In this document: one piece after another, positions 24,144-38,200 of the stretch
How positions within the stretch are numbered: the stretch's first letter is position 1
How the letters are laid out: each line of letters opens with the position of its first letter
NCBI GenBank assembly: GCA_030762935.1
Contig: CM060888.1
Location: 114,649,468 to 114,713,467 of the forward strand
DNA length: 64,000 nt
Direction of reading: 5' to 3'
DNA from: Hymenopus coronatus
Taxonomy: Eukaryota > Arthropoda > Insecta > Mantodea > Hymenopodidae
Program-made: the position numbers and the translations under genes
The notes under the pieces: generated by a model
Seen by the model: only the letters and a program-made list of their open reading frames with translations
What the model was told of the DNA's origin: nothing
Database searches by the model: none

Positions 24144-27100
24144 GGTAGTGTTTAACGCCCGCTTTAACTACTAATGGCACCGCAGGCGGTGACACTGATG
24201 ATACATGAATGATGATGGAGCACCGGTGGAATGCGATGGCAGGGGAAACCGGAGTACCCGGAGAAAACCCGCCCCAGCGCTGTTTTGTCCACCACAAATC
24301 TCACATGCGGTCGCTTGGGATCGAACCCCGACCGTCTAGGTGAGAGTCGAGTGGTCTAACCACTCGGCCACGGCGCGGCCCCTATAATAAGGCATAATGG
24401 CACTCATTTTGTTTCCACGTTTTTGTCAGCTCAGCACTGACTACATTTGGTGCAACACTGACCTTGTCGGATTGACATGACAGGGCTCTGCTTGGCCTAC
24501 CTCTGCAAATCTATTTTATTTATTGCTTGCGCACTCTTCTACACTTCCACCAAGTTTGGAGTTATTCAGGAAATTCCTTCTTGTTGTTGCTATTTTCACA
24601 AATGGCTCTGTATAATGCTATAAGGGCCTTTTTTTCAACCTCTGAATGCTATAAATAAAAGACAAGTTCATAGAAAGAATTATTTTATTACTAAAAGTTT
24701 TGTACACTTATGGTTATTTTTCAACATAATCACTGAAAAGTTCGAGACATTGTCATACCTGTGCACAAGCTTTGCAATACCCGTTTCAAAAAATGTTGCC
24801 GCCAGTGATTTCAAATGAGCATTGATGTTGTTTTGAAGGTCTCCGTTGGTTTAAAAGTGCTGCCCTCCTAGCCAAGTCTTCAGTTCAGGGAAAAGGTGAA
24901 AGTTGCTGGGTGCCAGATCAGGATTGTACAGCTGATGGCCAAAAATGTCCCATTGAAATTGTTCAAGGAGCTGATGGGTTGCGCCAGCAGTGTGGATGGG
25001 CGTTGTCATGGATCAACATAATTTCTGAAGTCAGCATTTCTCTTTGTTTGTTTTGAATGACTCTGCAAACGTCGTAAAGTTTCACAATAAACAGATGCAT
25101 TGATAGTGGTTCCGGGCTGCATCACTGTCAGCAACATTTTTTGAAGCGGGTATTACAAAACTTGTGCACAGGTATCATAAATGTCTCAATCTCTTTGGTG
25201 ATTATGTTGAAAAGTAACCATAAGTGTACAAAACTTTTAGTAATAAAATAATTGTTTTCTATGAACGTGTCTTTTATTTACAGCCTATCGGTGGTTATAA
25301 AAAACAGCCCTCATATAAGGTTTTAAACATCTGTAAGTCTGTAAAAAAGGTGTGTAATTATGTATAAGGTTAGAAATATGAGTATGTGGGGATGTGTGCG
25401 TGCATTTTATATATAGATAGTTTTATGTTTGAAGGTCATTAACTAAAATTATTTTATGTATAGTATGTTTTTATAACAGATTTAAACATCTCTTATGACA
25501 TCTCAGGTCTAGTGACAGTGAAGTAGTAAATAATGAATACTTAAATACCTTTGGTCCCAAAGAGTGAGAGTTAACAGGAAAGAGGAAAACCTTGTTTCAA
25601 TTGAGATTTGAATTTCAGTACTCCAATTTACTTGAGAAACATACTTTCTATTATACACAGGAGTGGTATCTTGGCGGTTAAAATATGTTAAATTACACAG
25701 AGATTATTATAGGAAAGTGACAGTACTGTCATTTGCTTCATTTTCTTCTGCTGATGAATATATTTTTATAAGTAAAAGCAATAATTTACATAAAAAAAGA
25801 CAGCATCATAGGAAATTGACTGCACTAAGACATTAGATCATCTTCTCTTGTTGCGTATCATTTGTAATAAATAGAGTACTGCTCCAAAATATGCAAATAT
25901 AGATATCCTGTATATTGCCCTTTCATTACATTCAAGTTAAACACAGTACTAGGATCAGCATATATACAAGTTTTAATAATATTAAGATGAAGCCAAACTA
26001 TAAGGGCCACTAAATAAGTATTGAGACAAGGAATATTGGCCACCCTTGTGGAAAGCATGGTTGCTGTGATGAAATAGTTAACTTATTGGTAATGCAATGG
26101 TAGGAAGCATAGCATTGTATAATTGGTTTTTCACCCATTTTATGTTTGAAGTAAATGTGAGTGTTCTTGCAAGAGCAATGTAGATTCAGAGAGAACATTT
26201 TTGTGCAATCTTTTACGACTTCAGATGTAATGCAGTTACATCTGAAGTAGGGCTTTTAGGAACTATTCTCCGTCACATGCCACTGTGTTCTGCTGGTTTG
26301 GAAAATTCAAGAGAGGGCGGCAATCTCTCAAAACTGAAGAGAAGAATGGCAGACTAACAACAGTAGTTGTTGAGAGAAGCATCACAACATGGAGCAATGA
26401 TTTTGAAAGATCCAAGACTGATCTACAACTACATTGAGCTGGCATTAGTGATTAATTCACTAAGTGTTTCAACCATCCTTTATGAACATCTTTGTGTAGA
26501 AACAAATTTCTTCAAAATGGCTGTCCCATAATTTATCTGAACCTCCATAGGGTAGAATGGTGCCAGCAAATTCTGTGGAAAGTCTTGCCATGTTTCAGAT
26601 ATTGTTATAGGTGACAAAACATAGATATATTAGTTTTACTCAGAAACAAAATGTCATTACTCCATTTGGGTGTTCCCAGATGACCAACCACCTATCAAGG
26701 CCAAGAGAGTAAGAACTCCTGGAAAGAAAATAATTGGGGTCTTCTTCTTCTTCTTCTTCTTCTTCTTCTTCTTCTTCTTCTTCTTCTTCTTCTTCTTCTT
26801 CTTCTTCACCACAAGTGGCCAGTTGTGCTCAAAAATAAGAAAACTTACTGCAAAATGGTACACAGAAGTTTGCCTTCTGAAACTGTTAAAAACATCTGTG
26901 AAAATCGTCCAAAGACTAAGAGGGATATTGTTTCATCATGACAATACATCAACTCATACTGTAATATAAACAATGGTGTTTATGCAAGGAACTGAAACAA
27001 GCCTATAGTCCCGATCTGGTAACATGTGATTTCTTTCTGTTCCCTACAATGAAGACTGGCTTTGAAGTCACTGATTTTCTAGCCTTGAAGAAGTTATTGC

Positions 27101-30100
27101 AGCATACAAAGAGGAATTGTGCTGGAAACTGATTTACGTGGCTGGTTACAGAAGTGGTTCCAGTGGATAGAACACTGGATAGTGTCAGGAGAATACTATG
27201 AGAAAGTGGGATAAACAAAGTTTATATCAGTATTCATAATTTGCTGTCTCAATACTTATCCAATGACCCTTGTATAATGTTTTCTTTGGTTTTTCTGCAC
27301 TCTAAAGTTGTGAATTCTTGTTAGAAGTGATGTTAATGTTCCTGGTAAGATAAATATTAATAACTGAAGCATTATTAACTGTAAGGTTATTTTATTTTTA
27401 AAATATGAGTCAATATCTACATTTAAAACTTCACTTATTTTAAAACTTGAGTAATTTTTAAGTGTGAACATTAATTCATAAATATTTTTAAGACTAAATT
27501 AAAACTTGGAAATATTTAAGAAAATTATAATAAAGTTAGATGTTTTAACTAAAGGTGGATATATCATGGGTTAAAACATCGTCATGTTATATATTACATC
27601 ATTATTTTTGCTTGTTAAACTATAGGTGTGTATTGCAATTCTTGTATATGTTTCAATATGTAAATTTACACATAGGTTTAATATTAGCATTTAAGTTGTG
27701 TTATACGAACATCTATTTTAGGAATACAGTAGAAGCCCGAAATAGTGTGGTCCAAAATACTGCAGATTGGAATGTAACATGGGGAAAGTATGTCCCCAGA
27801 AAAAAATATTGTAATTTTTATTTATTTGATTTACTATATTATTTTAGAAAATTGAGTTTAAAAGTTCCTTCAAAGAGTGATCTTGCAGTATAATTTTCAT
27901 CCTCACCACACACCTAGCATTGACATTTTTTACAATCAAACAGTATTCAGAGAAAAATCATTGTGAAACATTGCCAAACAATACTTATTGATTTCTTTAA
28001 GACTGTGCAAAATTAGGTCATGTAAAGTGTATCCTGTGTAATTGTACTATAAATAAAAATTGATTACAGGACTGGAATACCTGGAGGACCTAGGTTCGAT
28101 TCCTGGTTGGGGCAGGGACTTTTTCTTTAACCAGAATTATTCCCTATCCCCCACAGAGCCTGGAAGTGTGAAAGTGAATGATTGTGTTTGAGTGTTTAAT
28201 GGAATAAAAATGATTACCTAATATCAATAACTTACCCTTAATAGAGAGTCGTTTCACAAGTGAAAAGCCCCCGATATGACTATATCAGTTAAAGGAGCTA
28301 TACAAATGAAACAAAAAAAGAAAAAAAAGAAAGCACTGGAATACAACCCCAGCATAACTAGTGAGTAATTGCATTTAAAAGTGCTGTACTTTATTTATAT
28401 CACATGCTTTATAATGTACTGTAATTTATCATTGCATGAATGTTACCTTCCACCTCTGTGGGATCAATTTTTGTAATTTCTAAGCTTACTTTTGATATAC
28501 TGCAGAATCATTATAATGCAGGAATAAAGTATGTCTCCCAGCAACCGTGTTATTTTGGGCTTCTGCTGTATGTTGATATATTCTAAATCAATCTATCAAT
28601 AGGTAGTCAGAAAAATATTAAGACTGGAATCTCATGCCTAACATCCATTTTTAAACAACTTGTATAAAATCAAATGATAAATATGAATTAATCCTAAATG
28701 GAAATATTTAAAAAAAAAATGTTGTTATATTCATAGATTAAATGGAGCAGTTTGAATTAAAATTTAATTTTGCTATTACTACTTACATTTCTTTTTTTAG
28801 CAATGGCTATGCCTCTGGTCTGTATATTTCTTAAGATGCTTTAATTGTAATTTAAAAGTTTACAGCCAAAAAAATTATTATTGCAGGATGCTATCATTTT
28901 TCTACACATGTCTGTGCATTAACAGAAAATTGTGTAGTTGGAGATAATGTGGACTATTATTGGCCTGGTTATATCATAACTTAAACCTATTTTTTTTAAA
29001 TTAAACTTAAGTCAGCAAATCAAGAATATATTTCTGATTCTGGAAGAGGAGGGAATAAAAACTTGTCTTCCACAATCCATGCAGTTAATAAATATGCATC
29101 AATGAATAGCAAGGCTTTTGAGTGCTTCTGAGTTACTATGAGATTAATAATTTTAACCCTACTTTTAAGAATTTTAATGTGTTTTTTCAGACTTCAGGAG
29201 GATACCTGTTGATGTACAGACTTGGAGTTGTTTCAGAGGAGAAGGGACTATATGAACAAATAGACTCGCCACATCCAAATCTACGAAGGGATAGTGCTGA
29301 ATTGTTTATTAAAGAAGTTATTCCACCTTTGACCCTTACTTTGGTAAGTTTCTGCAATTTTAATTTTTTTTTTCCATCAGAATAATTATCAATTTATACC
29401 TGGAAAAAATTATTTTTAAGGAAGCATAGCACTTACACGGCCATAATTTTATTTTCTCTACCAAGCACATAGTAGCTAGAAGTGTATGCAACACTTCTAG
29501 CTACTATGTGCTTGGTTTAATACTAAGTTTTCACTAGAAGTTTATGTACTGTACATTTGAGTTCCCTCAATACTTTAAAAATAATTTTAGTAAAGTATTA
29601 CACACATGCGCAAAACCTTTTTCTAAAAATACTCTTTTGGACTCAGGCGACCTCAAAGCACACATTTCCAGTGAAATCTTGACATCAAATTTTTGGGTGG
29701 AATACAAAACCTTCTTCTCTATTCACTACTACATTGTACATACAGTCTAGAGAAGCTAAAAAAAAAAAAAAAAAGAATTTATATAACATAGTTGTTTTTA
29801 GAAGCATTTTCGCCATTGCTTACTCCAATATGGTTTAACAGTAAGCTTATATGCACAATACAACTCATGTTGGTGAAATTTGCAACTCTAATGTTACTGA
29901 TAAAATTTGTGTGCATGATTATGTGTGACGATATCAAAATATTTCAGAAATCACAGCTAAACAAAAGTGACACTGCTCTTTGTGCCTACTGAATTACACA
30001 ATCACAGACTGCCATTATTTACTTGGTAGCTTTAGAAACAAAAAATGACAATAATCTTAATCATTAGCACTTATTACCATTTACAAGTATGCGAAAATGT

Positions 30101-32229
30101 TGGAAGTAATTTAAAATATATGAACTTGTCTCCAGGAAGTAAATTTGAAATAAGAGTTTAGAGAAAGTGTTCCATATGTATACCATTTACTTGTAGACAG
30201 GCTTCACACTTTCTTAATCACTTGCACCCTGGTGAAGACCCTTGGGTAATTTCTAATTTCCTCAGCTGCTAAGAAAATGCACTGCTGCATTACATCTGCA
30301 GTTTTTATTTCACCCCTGTCCATTTTGTTTTTCATGTTCCATCAGAAATAAAAATCTAGAGGATTCAAATTTGGTAATCTGGCAGGCCAAGCCACAGGTC
30401 ATGTGACGACAGACTAAAAGAGAGATGTGTATGATGCACTATCATGAAGGAACCACATCTTCCTCATTTCCAACAGGATGACTTCCATCATTATGCAATT
30501 GGTACTTCAAAAATTGCTGATACCCTATACCAGCCAAGCGTGGTGGAAGGGAGATGGGATGATCTCCAATTATGCTGGCCCAAATGTTATTTGAGAATCT
30601 ATGCTGAACATTTTATTGTTTAGTTCTTGGGTTTTCCACTGCCCATGCACATATATTGTGAAAGTATATAACATGTCAATGTTCGATACACTTTATTTTA
30701 GAAATACCTTTGGGGGGTATGGAGAAGTGTACCCTTACAGGTGTTTAATGTAATTATTACTTAAACCTTCTCTGTGGCATCTCCATGCTATTCGTACATT
30801 ACATTTATTTTATCTGTCAGAACGAATAAATCATATTGAATCTGAAATCTCGGTGTTCATGTTTTGGTCCATTGCAGTTTAATCAGTAGCTAATACATGT
30901 TATGCTGTAACAAAGAATTTAGAACCCATAGCCTATAGGTTCTATATCTCAAACTGTTTATCTTGGACCCCTCTACAATCCCATCAATTTGTGCTGTCGA
31001 ATTCTGGGACATCCTGAATATATTTTGAATGTGAACAATATATTTCCTATTTTGCTCTGAAGCAGTAACTTTAGTATTATGTATATTGATCCTACAGTCA
31101 AGTAAAACGATTCTGGAATTCTGGTAATTTAATACATACTTTTGATCCCGCCCTCAGGGATAATATAATTTGCTTTACTATACTACATATAACTGTGGTT
31201 TTATAAAGTGATGACAGTGCTTTATTTTGCTGTATAAGCAAGAAAAATTTGCACTTTAATGAATTTGGATTGTCAGACAATGCATACTTTTTTTTTGAGA
31301 TCAGGATGAGTTTAAATCAAAAGGTAAATGAAAATAACAAAATCTATATGACTGTATGTCTTGAGGCTAAAGCTAAAGAAATATATGGAGGAGGAAAGAC
31401 AATGTTTTAAAAATAATCAAATGACAATATAGCATAGCCGATATTACTACACAAAGCTTAAGAAAAATTGAATATATCTTGCCCAAGAAAATGGGCAACA
31501 CACAATATTTAATCTATAAGGTTAGAGCAATTAAAAATGTGTAATACCAGTGCCTGTGATAATGTAGATCATTACTATGTGGAGTTTTGGAAGCTCTAAA
31601 TTGGTCTCTTAGAGCTTAATGTTCTAATCATGCAGCATTTTATGTCAAAATTAATAGAAAAAAAATCATTATGTGTACATATGAGTTTTATTTAAGACAT
31701 TTTGCACATATTTTATGCTTGGAGTAATTTTACGAACTTTTCATTCAGCCTAATTTACGTTTTTGTTTTAATAGCACATGGTAATTAGTGAAATAAGACA
31801 CTGCTTGATATTTTAATGTTAACATTTGGTTGTTGTCATAGCTGTGCATACATTTTACATATTATCTGATGCTCCTTGAAGCTGTCTTATGAATTCTTAA
31901 GAATATGGATATTGATTTTCCTACTTTCATCTTTTATGGTATGCACTTGCTGTTTGAAGGATTTAAGTGTGTTGGCTCATTAACATTACCATTGTACAGT
32001 TTTATCCATGCTTTCTAATAGTATTTATTACAGGGTAAAATACATAGGTAAATAGTTTGTGTTTCTTTTTACTTTCTCTAGCCATATGTACAATGTACTT
32101 AGTGAATAGAGAAGGTATTTAATTGCACCAAAAAATTCAATATAAAGACTTCACCGGAAATACATATTGAGACCGCTGAATCCAAAAAAAAGCATTTCTA
32201 GAAATGCTGGTGCATGCGCGTGCATGCAT

Positions 32230-32262
<33 letters not shown>

Positions 32263-35200
32263 CAAGGATGCAGCACAAAGATTCTAAAGAAAATGCTCTT
32301 CCCAACTACGCTTTACATGGAACAGTTTTCAAACATTGTGATTTTCTCAAAAATGGTTCTAATGATTTTGATTAAAATGTCATATGTTTAAGATACTTTT
32401 ATGACAAATTAAATGTATATCTTGAATTTTCTAGGAATAGCCTCTAAAGACATCTTCATTCTGGATGACTTTTGTATAACTGGTAAACCATAAGAGATAG
32501 AGAAAAACTTACTACAAAAAAATCTGATGTGTTCCATTCACACAACTTTCTCTATATCACTGCAACAAATTATTCTATTTACTTCATCTAATGGAGCAAA
32601 AATTAGCAGAAATAGTCTTATTACTTGCTTCCTTGTTAGTAGAAGTGAAGTAAGGGGGTACCATAGGTTAAAGTGATAGTCAAAAGCTGGTTGCTCTGAG
32701 ACTGAAGTTCCTTTATTTGTATTGACTAGAGTTCACAAAGTCCTATATGAGAAAAGTATTAAGTTTTTATAGCTAAAACCAAAAACAAGGAATATCTCAA
32801 AAACAATCAACTCCATGAAAAAAATGTATATTACATAAATTGTGTGTTTTAAGGTGCTCTACATTTGTTGTGTGGCGATTTTTGTCCATCTCTTATGGTT
32901 TAGCAGTTATGCAAAATTCTGTAAAATTGACCCAGAATAAAGTAGTCTTCAGAGGCTATTCCCAGAAAATTGAAGATATAAATTTTATTTGTCATGTAAA
33001 TATCTTTAATATACAATATTTTAATCAAAATCTTAAGAGCCATTTTTTAGAAAATCAAAATTTTCGAAAAAAATTCCATTGTAAAGGGTAGTTGGGTCAA
33101 AATCTTCATGTTGCATCCCTGGAAGATACTAAACTTAAATACCAAGTTTGGTATTTTACCGACTTTTCGTTTTTGAGTTATCGTGTTCACAGACAGACGG
33201 ACACACTCACACACATACACACCCCCCACATCCACCCACACACGCATGCACGCACACGTGCATGCGCACACTTTTTCTGGATACAGGGGACCGTAAAACA
33301 TATATTTCCGGTGAAATCTCGGTATCAAGTTTTTTGGTGGAATGCAATACCTTCTCTATACACTATGTACATAGCATGTATAGAGAAAGTAAAAATACAT
33401 ATAATTTATATCATATACATTGTTTTGTAGAGTTAACCGTTTTCGAGATAATCCGAGCTATTGGTTTTATTGGTTTCAGTTTTAAGGTACTTAAAATTTT
33501 CTCAAAAAGAAAACAAATTTCTTTTCATTTCTCGTTTGTTTACCCCTAGTAAGCAAAGAGAACTGAATTTCAACTGTTTCACTTAGTGACCTGCTTCTAA
33601 AAGATTTGACTCTTGCTTTATACTAGTTTTTCCATTATTTCCCTTCTACTTACAAAGAAGCAAGTAATAAGGCCAATTCTGGCAATGTTTGTCTTGATGA
33701 GCATGATGTATTTAAAAATAATCTTTTATTAGGAAAGTGTTTTATAGAACAGCTAGAGAAAGTCATGTGAGTGAAACACATCAGACTTTTTAAAATTCTT
33801 TAAATTCTTTAATGTTGCTTTTCAGGATAAAGAATTAGGGATTGAAGGAGGAATAACCAGTATGGTATGCATTCGTGATGAACTTATGTTAGCCACAACC
33901 CGAGGGCATGTCTTCAGGTATCGTTGGGATGGTACGCAAAATCGAGATTACTGTCTGGACTTGAAAAGGATTCCTTTTTGCATTGACCAACAAGTTTCCA
34001 AAGGTAAGAGAGTAATATGATTGGAATTGAAAGGTTCTTAGATAGGTAAGAATGATATTATAAGAGCCATAGAGCTTAAAAGTTAGGCTTATTCAGTGTG
34101 CTTGTTATATTGTTAATATTTTTCACTGCCTCAGGCACACATATGCACATATTCACACTGTGAATAACCATGCATATGCTGTATTATTGAAATATATTAT
34201 ACATTTCATGTTGATCAAAGAGGGTTACATTATAGGTTTAAATAAAAAAGGTTAATTGAATGTAAAATAAATATCGTATTGTAAAAAGTATTGACGTTGG
34301 GAAAACTGGCTGGCAGGAATAGGCAACATCCAAAGCTACAGGTTGACTATAGAATTTTCTGGAAAGAGTAGCTGCTGGGAAGTGTTCAAGACAAGCAAAG
34401 GAAGCATTTGCAAATCCAGGCTTTTATGCAAAAGGTTTATGTGTAGTGAGTTAATTCCCACAAATGAACTGCATTTTATATGAAATGGGAAGTGCTAGGA
34501 AGAAGGTTGTGTTTTTAGGGAGCTCTGTTACTGAGAGGAAAAATGGAATAAATGACTGAGAATAGAACTGACTGTGTATAGAATGAGGATAGTCTACTCA
34601 TGGTAAAGAAATTTATTAAAGGTAATATGATACAAAATATGACGAGTTGGTAAAAAAGTGAAAGAGTAATACTTGTGCTGTTAATAATAGGCAAGATTGT
34701 TTTAAACCCAGGCCATGTGGATATACAAACAATGTTAGGAAAGTATTAATATAACAATAATTGTAACAATTCTCCACTTATCTTTTTGAAATCCAAGTTG
34801 TCAGCTCAGTTTCTAAAAGAAACTGAGCTGACAATGCAACAGATTCTTTTACTGCAAAACTAGTCCTTGGATTTCAAAAAGTTAGTTGGAGAATTGTTAC
34901 AATCATTAATTGGTACATTAATATTTGTGTTACTTCACTGTTACAAGCTTCTTTTTATATATTATAATGTTATAAAAGCTTTTTAAAAAATTGAATAAGT
35001 TAGATGGAATAAAGAATGCATAAAATACAACCTGCAGCAGCTAACCAAAGAAATAAAAAAAATGTGTTAGTAATAAGGGGAGATATTTATGGAATAAAAA
35101 AGAGAATGGATGGGAGATTGAGGAAGCGTATTGGTTAAGAAGAGATAGTAGAAAAAGGTAATAATAGCAAAATTGTAACACATTAATATTTAAGAAGATC

Positions 35201-38200
35201 AAGGATGTTAAAAGGGAGCAATATATATATACATACAAAAAGACATGAAATGTTAAAAAGATGAGAGATGCTAAAATAAATTTAATTAAAATGATGTTGG
35301 AAACAAGATAAGGCAAACAAGCTTTCATATGAAGTTGTCCTCCGTGGTCTAGGGATATCATGCTAGCCTGTGGTTACCAAGGTGGGGGTTCAAACCTGGT
35401 AGAGGGCGATGAATCTTTTATGGGTATAAAAATGTTTAGCATGGCTTTGTTGGGAGGGAATTAAAACCGTTGGTCCCATGTCATAGATTTATAATATGTA
35501 AAAGAACCTCACACCTGATAAAGAGGTTCTGAGTAAAATTAAGCAGTCTTTAATCCCAATATAAAATAGGATGCTACAGGAAGAACTGCAGCAGTTAAAA
35601 AACCTCCATAAATAAAGCTGTAAAATCTTATCTCTGGATAGAGGGAATAGACCTAATATATATGGGCAAGAAAGGCATATGGAGGAAAGAAACAAAGTGG
35701 AAGGAAATAAGTTAGCACAAGAGACAACAGATACAGAGATGTCAGCTCCAATACACAAGGAAAATGATGTGAATGTAATAAATGGTGGTGCATCACATCA
35801 TACCACTGAATCAACAGCTGCAAGAGAGATAAGAGGAGCAGATGTGGCGACAGCAAAGGTGTCTCAAGTTATGTAATTACCAAAGAAGGTCATGTCATCA
35901 GGGAGGGAGGAGAGAGACTCAGCAGGTATTCTAACCGAGAAGGATTGCTTCAGAAAGGAGGATAAATAGTAAAGGAGGGTTATTAAGAAGCAAATACTGG
36001 AAACATTTAAATCTTTCAGGGACAGATCAAGTTTGCAATATCAGACAGTAAGGTGATTGGGGTTCTGGGATTGTGAAAGTCTGAAAAATAACATACAGGT
36101 GTCCCAGAATTCAACTGCACAAATTGGCAGGGTTGATAAACAGTTTGAGTTGGGAAACCTATTGTCCCTTTTGCCAAAATTCAAAGTAATGACATGTTTT
36201 CTGGATCTCACATCAATGGGCGTAAATTAAAAGAATGTGGACGTGTGAGTCCTATTTCATTTAGAATACCTCATGTGTTCGCCAGTAGTCAAAGGAATAC
36301 AGAATTGGTGCACAATCAATAGGATATCTAAAATTATTGAACTTATAACCTTGGCAAAATTGCCAGTTCTTTGAGGGTGTGCATGCTTCTGATTAGAGCT
36401 CAGTTGAGTTCACAACACATGTAGTTAGCTAGAGCTTTTTGCCAAAACATACTGGTGGGGTAATCAGGATAGAGCTGATCATCAAACTCCACAATACAAA
36501 GATCGCACCGTTCACTGAAGTTTCTATATTTTAGTTTCTTAATTTTCTTGTTTTTCTCAAAGAATACACCATTAGAGGAGCATTGATACACTTAGTTTAC
36601 ATGTCTGAAGCCAAAATCATAAACCCTCCGATAAAATTACTTTCTAAAGACTGTGAATGATATCTACGTAGAGTTCAATATTAAATGCAGTAATTGTCAA
36701 GGAACCCGCACAGATTAATGCAATAAAACATTTAGGGTTGTTGAAAACATTTATATAATATGTGCTTTGAAATGTAGTAACTGAATTATGATTTTAGTGG
36801 TGGAATAAAAAAAATCTTTGTAGCTCTGAAAATTTTGTCTAATGTCTACATGAGACAACTGTGAAAACCGTGAATTGCTAAATATTTTGTTCATATTGTA
36901 AAAGTGTTCACATTATGTGTAAGAAAATAAATTGTTTCAACAAAGTATGAAACAGAGCATGCAGTCTAACATCCTAAGATAATCTAAGTTATGAACTTGA
37001 GAGTATATGTGCTTTTTGCTGCCACTTGGTACCATTGCACATGCTTGAGAGTCTCGCCACCAGATTTCCGTAGTATCAGATAAACAATTACTGACACAAA
37101 CTTTAGCTTCTTGTGGTGAGGTTCATAACAATCCTGTAATTTTTGACAGGTTGCAAGGTTCATTTCTTCGCAGGTGCAATCTCTGCAGGGATGTTGCAGG
37201 CCGTCACATTGAAAAGTTCCTCTGGTGACCTGTTGTATGCTTTGGATATTGCATTATTTCTCGAAGTCTCTTTGTATTTGCCTTTCATGCAGAGATGAAA
37301 AAGTAGAATTCACTTTCCTGGCTAGTACACAGTTCTTAATTCGTTTTATGTAGGTACTTGTTTTACTATAGGGGTGGTTGTTCATTTTTATATCATTTGA
37401 AGTCATTGACAATGATATTATTTTGTTAGTTGTAAACTGTGTCTACAGTTGTAATGTACATAACACTGTATTTTAGAAACCCCTTTGAGGGGTATGGAGA
37501 AGTGTATCCTTTCAGGTGTTAAGTACAGTTGGCATTGAATTGTTCTCCATTGCACCTATGAGCAACATAACAACATGCTAATCATTTATACATTTATTTT
37601 ATTTGTCTGTAGAAATCAATCATATTAAAGTAATGAGGTAAACTATGAACGGCTCTTTGTAAAATGCAAAAAAAAAGACAACTAAAAGTAAATTTATGTA
37701 TGAAGGCTTGAACCCTCAACTCCCTCAACATTTTAACCCAATGCCCACATGCTAACCCAGCACTAAATAATGCCACTACACCTATGTTCTCCAAAATCTA
37801 AGTGCTTACGTCACGGTCCACTGGTTTGATCAGTGGCATGCTAACTCTTAATACATTTTATGCTTGGCAAAGAGTTTAGAACCCATACCTTCCCTACCTC
37901 AAACTGTTTATTTTGTACCCATCTACAATCCTACCAATTTGTGTGATCAAATTCTGGGACAACCTGTATATGTATGGATAATGACATGCGCGCACACGCA
38001 CGCACACACACACACTCTTTCTGTCTCTCTGTCCTCCTATCCTGCAGATTGGCAATTATGCAATTCTACATTTTACTGACAATGTGAATTGCAGGTGTCG
38101 ACTTCATATTTCTGCCTGCTAATTAGTACTATGTGGTGCCTGTTGTTAATGTGCTCCATTAGCGCAATGGTTAACAAGTTTTTTATTTATTTCTGATCAT

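Larger units (their letters stand above)
22570..24620 (-). mobile_element. Tc1-like DNA transposon, decayed, with two SINE insertions
   Basis: A Tc1-type transposase reads on the - strand from about 24600 to 22830, with many stops. The best part is the 3' half at 23505-23177: GTLNSKRYFG, PWPTSSPDMLPIEHVWDM (the DDE region, with SPD and the IEHVW motif) and DLWAQIQSALMEIPQEL. Its frame ends AALIA, is cut by the SINE at 22870-23163, and resumes AHRDHTKC with a stop at about 22840. A second SINE sits at 24120-24386. Outer ends are approximate; I did not define the terminal repeats. Confidence 0.85.

Noticed and set aside
25858..26198. Short - strand frames before and at the mariner left end
   Set aside because: They cross the TIR and AT-rich flank and show no domain; the transposase is on the + strand.
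26657..26969. Poly-Lys and poly-Phe frames around the TTC run
   Set aside because: Caused by the microsatellite inside a mariner; only the flanking transposase codons are meaningful.
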